Position numbers and translations under genes: made by a program. From contig JABGTH010000212.1 in assembly GCA_018647275.1 (NCBI GenBank), positions 1-6,938 on the forward strand: a stretch of 6,938 nt of DNA, in the 5' to 3' direction. The notes below the pieces were generated by a model. The model made no database searches and was not told the origin of the DNA. It was given only the letters and a program-made list of their open reading frames with translations. This DNA comes from Paracoccaceae bacterium (GTDB taxonomy: Bacteria; Pseudomonadota; Alphaproteobacteria; Rhodobacterales; Rhodobacteraceae). Positions within the stretch are counted from its first letter, which is position 1, and every line of letters begins with the position of its first letter. Below, piece after piece: positions 5,569-6,938 of this stretch.

Positions 5569-6861
5569 ATGGAATTCAGCCTCGCTCTAGGACTCATTCT
5601 TTTTCTGGTTTTGATTCTTGCCTCTGGGTTCTGGATAGGGTTCTCGCTGCTTGCGGTTGGTTTGGTGACCATGCTGTTTGTGAGCCCTCGACCGGTTGGG
5701 GACAGTATGGTGCTAACCATCTGGGGGTCGACCTCTAGCTGGACGCTCACAGCCTTGCCTTTGTTTTTATGGATGGGTGAGATTTTGTTTCGTACCCGTT
5801 TATCGGAAAATATGTTCGCGGGCTTGGCGCCATGGTTTAACCGGTTGCCCGGCCGCTTGCTGCACGTCAACGTGCTCGGTAGTGCTATTTTTGCCGCCGT
5901 TTCAGGTTCGTCCGCCGCAACGTGTTCGACTATTGGGAAAATATCGTTACCCGAATTAGAGCGGCGCGGGTATCCCGAGCGCATGGCGATTGGGTCGTTA
6001 GCCGGTGCAGCCACTCTCGGTTTACTGATACCACCATCGATCATCATGATCGTGTACGGGGTTGCCGCAGACGTATCGATCGCCCGTTTGTTCGTTGCGG
6101 GCGCGCTGCCAGGTGCCATGTTGGCCGTTATGTTCATGGGATACATCGCCTGCTGGGCCTTGCTAAACCCTGACAAAATCCCCCCGGCGGACAAAGGCGT
6201 TTCGTTTTTCAGTAAGGTGTACGCGTCACGCAAGCTAATCCCTATCGTGCTGCTGATTCTCACCGTTCTCGGTTCCATATATACCGGTATCGCAACGGCC
6301 ACTGAAGCCGCTGCAATAGGCGTGCTGGGTTCGCTCGCCTTGGCGTTTTCGGAGCGCAGTCTGAATCGACAGATTTTTGTTGAAGGTCTCGCGGCGGCGG
6401 CTCGCTTGTACTGCATGATCGGCCTCATTCTTGCGGGTGCAGCATTCCTCACATTGGCGATGGGATTTGTCGGTTTGCCAAGGCACCTAGCAGAGTACAT
6501 CGGTAGCTTGCAGTTGTCTCCCTTTTCGCTGGTAATTGCCTTGACCCTGTTCTTTCTCGTTTTAGGTTGTTTTCTGGATGGTATTTCCATGGTTGTCTTG
6601 ACCATCAGCGTGCTGTTGCCGACAGTGCAAGCGGCAGGCTTGGATTTGATTTGGTTCGGTGTGTTCATTGTTTTGGTTGTAGAGGTGGCACAAATCACAC
6701 CGCCTGTTGGCTTGAATTTGTTTGTGCTTCAGGGCTTGACCAAAAGAGACATCGGATACATCGCGGGCACCGTGATCCCCATGTTCGTTTTGATGATGGG
6801 CGCGATTGTTATCCTCTACTTATTTCCACAAATTGCGCTCTGGCTACCTAGCCATATGTAA
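5569..6861 (+). CDS. dctM: TRAP transporter large permease (DctM family)
   Basis: A 430-residue, very hydrophobic inner-membrane protein, the ion-coupled transport subunit of the TRAP system (normally Na+-driven in this family). Length and about a dozen membrane segments fit. The signature block is intact: AAVSGSSAATCSTIGKI (109 onward), LPELERRGYP, SLAGAATLGLLIPPS (IPPS at 154-157), IMIVYGVAADVSIARLFVAGALPG, and ATATEAAAIGVLGSL. Towards the end, FLDGISMVVLT and QITPPVGLNLFVLQGL (ITPPVG at 376-381) mirror the first IPPS-type hairpin. The start has AGGAAG (5558-5563) five bases before the ATG. A long open frame on the opposite strand (5556-6698) is a by-product of codon bias. Only 11 bases separate it from the next start, so cotranscription with the pxpB-like gene is very likely. 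Confidence 0.95.
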   Translation: MEFSLALGLILFLVLILASGFWIGFSLLAVGLVTMLFVSPRPVGDSMVLTIWGSTSSWTLTALPLFLWMGEILFRTRLSENMFAGLAPWFNRLPGRLLHVNVLGSAIFAAVSGSSAATCSTIGKISLPELERRGYPERMAIGSLAGAATLGLLIPPSIIMIVYGVAADVSIARLFVAGALPGAMLAVMFMGYIACWALLNPDKIPPADKGVSFFSKVYASRKLIPIVLLILTVLGSIYTGIATATEAAAIGVLGSLALAFSERSLNRQIFVEGLAAAARLYCMIGLILAGAAFLTLAMGFVGLPRHLAEYIGSLQLSPFSLVIALTLFFLVLGCFLDGISMVVLTISVLLPTVQAAGLDLIWFGVFIVLVVEVAQITPPVGLNLFVLQGLTKRDIGYIAGTVIPMFVLMMGAIVILYLFPQIALWLPSHM

Positions 6862-6872
6862 AGGGCCTTTTT

Positions 6873-6938
6873 ATGTGTGGACATTCTGAGCCCCGTTTGC
6901 TCGCCATGGGGGATACCGCCTGGACGGTGGAGTTAGGC
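6873..6938 (+). CDS. pxpB: 5-oxoprolinase subunit B (PxpB / KipI family), first 22 codons, cut by window end
   Basis: An open frame begins at the ATG after AAAGGG (6860-6865), a ribosome site overlapping the stop of the large permease gene. It encodes MCGHSEPRLLAMGDTAWTVE and continues beyond the window. The PRLLAMGDTAWTVELG part matches the conserved N-terminus of the KipI / PxpB family (also called allophanate-hydrolase subunit 1-like), in which an arginine-leucine-leucine-x-x-GD-A-x-x-VE-G pattern opens the protein. PxpB acts with PxpA and PxpC in the ATP-dependent opening of 5-oxoproline to glutamate; pxpC and pxpA would be expected next but are outside the window. The call rests on few residues, but the position after a DUF1445-TRAP set strengthens it. 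Confidence 0.72.
   Translation, partial: MCGHSEPRLLAMGDTAWTVELG

Noticed and set aside
5556..6698. 380-codon open frame on the - strand opposite the large permease gene
   Set aside because: It lies wholly opposite a clear DctM gene, its protein is lysine/threonine/proline/alanine-rich without any recognisable domain, and it is explained by the codon bias of the membrane protein on the + strand.
6859..6872. AAAGGGCCTTTTT after the large permease gene as an intrinsic terminator
   Set aside because: The symmetry leaves a one-base loop, so no hairpin can form; the AAAGGG is better read as the ribosome site of the pxpB-like gene.

Overview
The window reads as one co-directional stretch (all genes on the + strand) of a free-living, metabolically versatile proteobacterium. 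A periplasmic tripartite (TRAP) solute transporter, a LysR-type regulator, Shine-Dalgarno-led genes and a roughly balanced base composition fit a betaproteobacterium, perhaps Burkholderiales. That placement is inference from gene style, not from a marker gene. There are no RNA genes, insertion sequences, CRISPR arrays or gene-free stretches over 300 bases; the longest gap is 144 bases.

Left part (1-1962): the 3' end of a glycoside hydrolase family 31 gene, a TauE/SafE-type (TSUP) membrane permease whose start overlaps the hydrolase stop codon (TAATG), and a metallo-beta-lactamase-fold hydrolase. These three could be cotranscribed, but no shared pathway is evident from sequence.

Right part (2026-6938): a LysR-type regulator, then a catabolic and uptake module: a DUF1445 protein (YcsI / D-glutamate cyclase family), the three TRAP transporter subunits (substrate-binding protein, small permease, large permease), and, cut by the window end, the first 22 codons of a gene whose protein looks like PxpB (KipI), a subunit of the prokaryotic 5-oxoprolinase PxpABC. 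The same partners (YcsI, KipI, KipA, YcsF) sit together in Bacillus subtilis with a different transporter and regulator. The module is therefore best read as uptake and breakdown of 5-oxoproline, D-glutamate or a related cyclic amide or acidic amino acid, with the TRAP system importing the substrate.

The regulatory DNA is the most informative non-coding part. Upstream of the DUF1445 gene there is a 17-base dyad of the LysR type (ATC-N9-GAT, T-N11-A), followed by two tandem copies of TTTATTTGC over a possible promoter. The same heptamer TATTTGC, again twice with 9-base spacing and once inverted, recurs after the substrate-binding-protein gene. That gene is also bracketed by two terminator-like hairpins, which suggests that its expression is set separately from the genes on either side.
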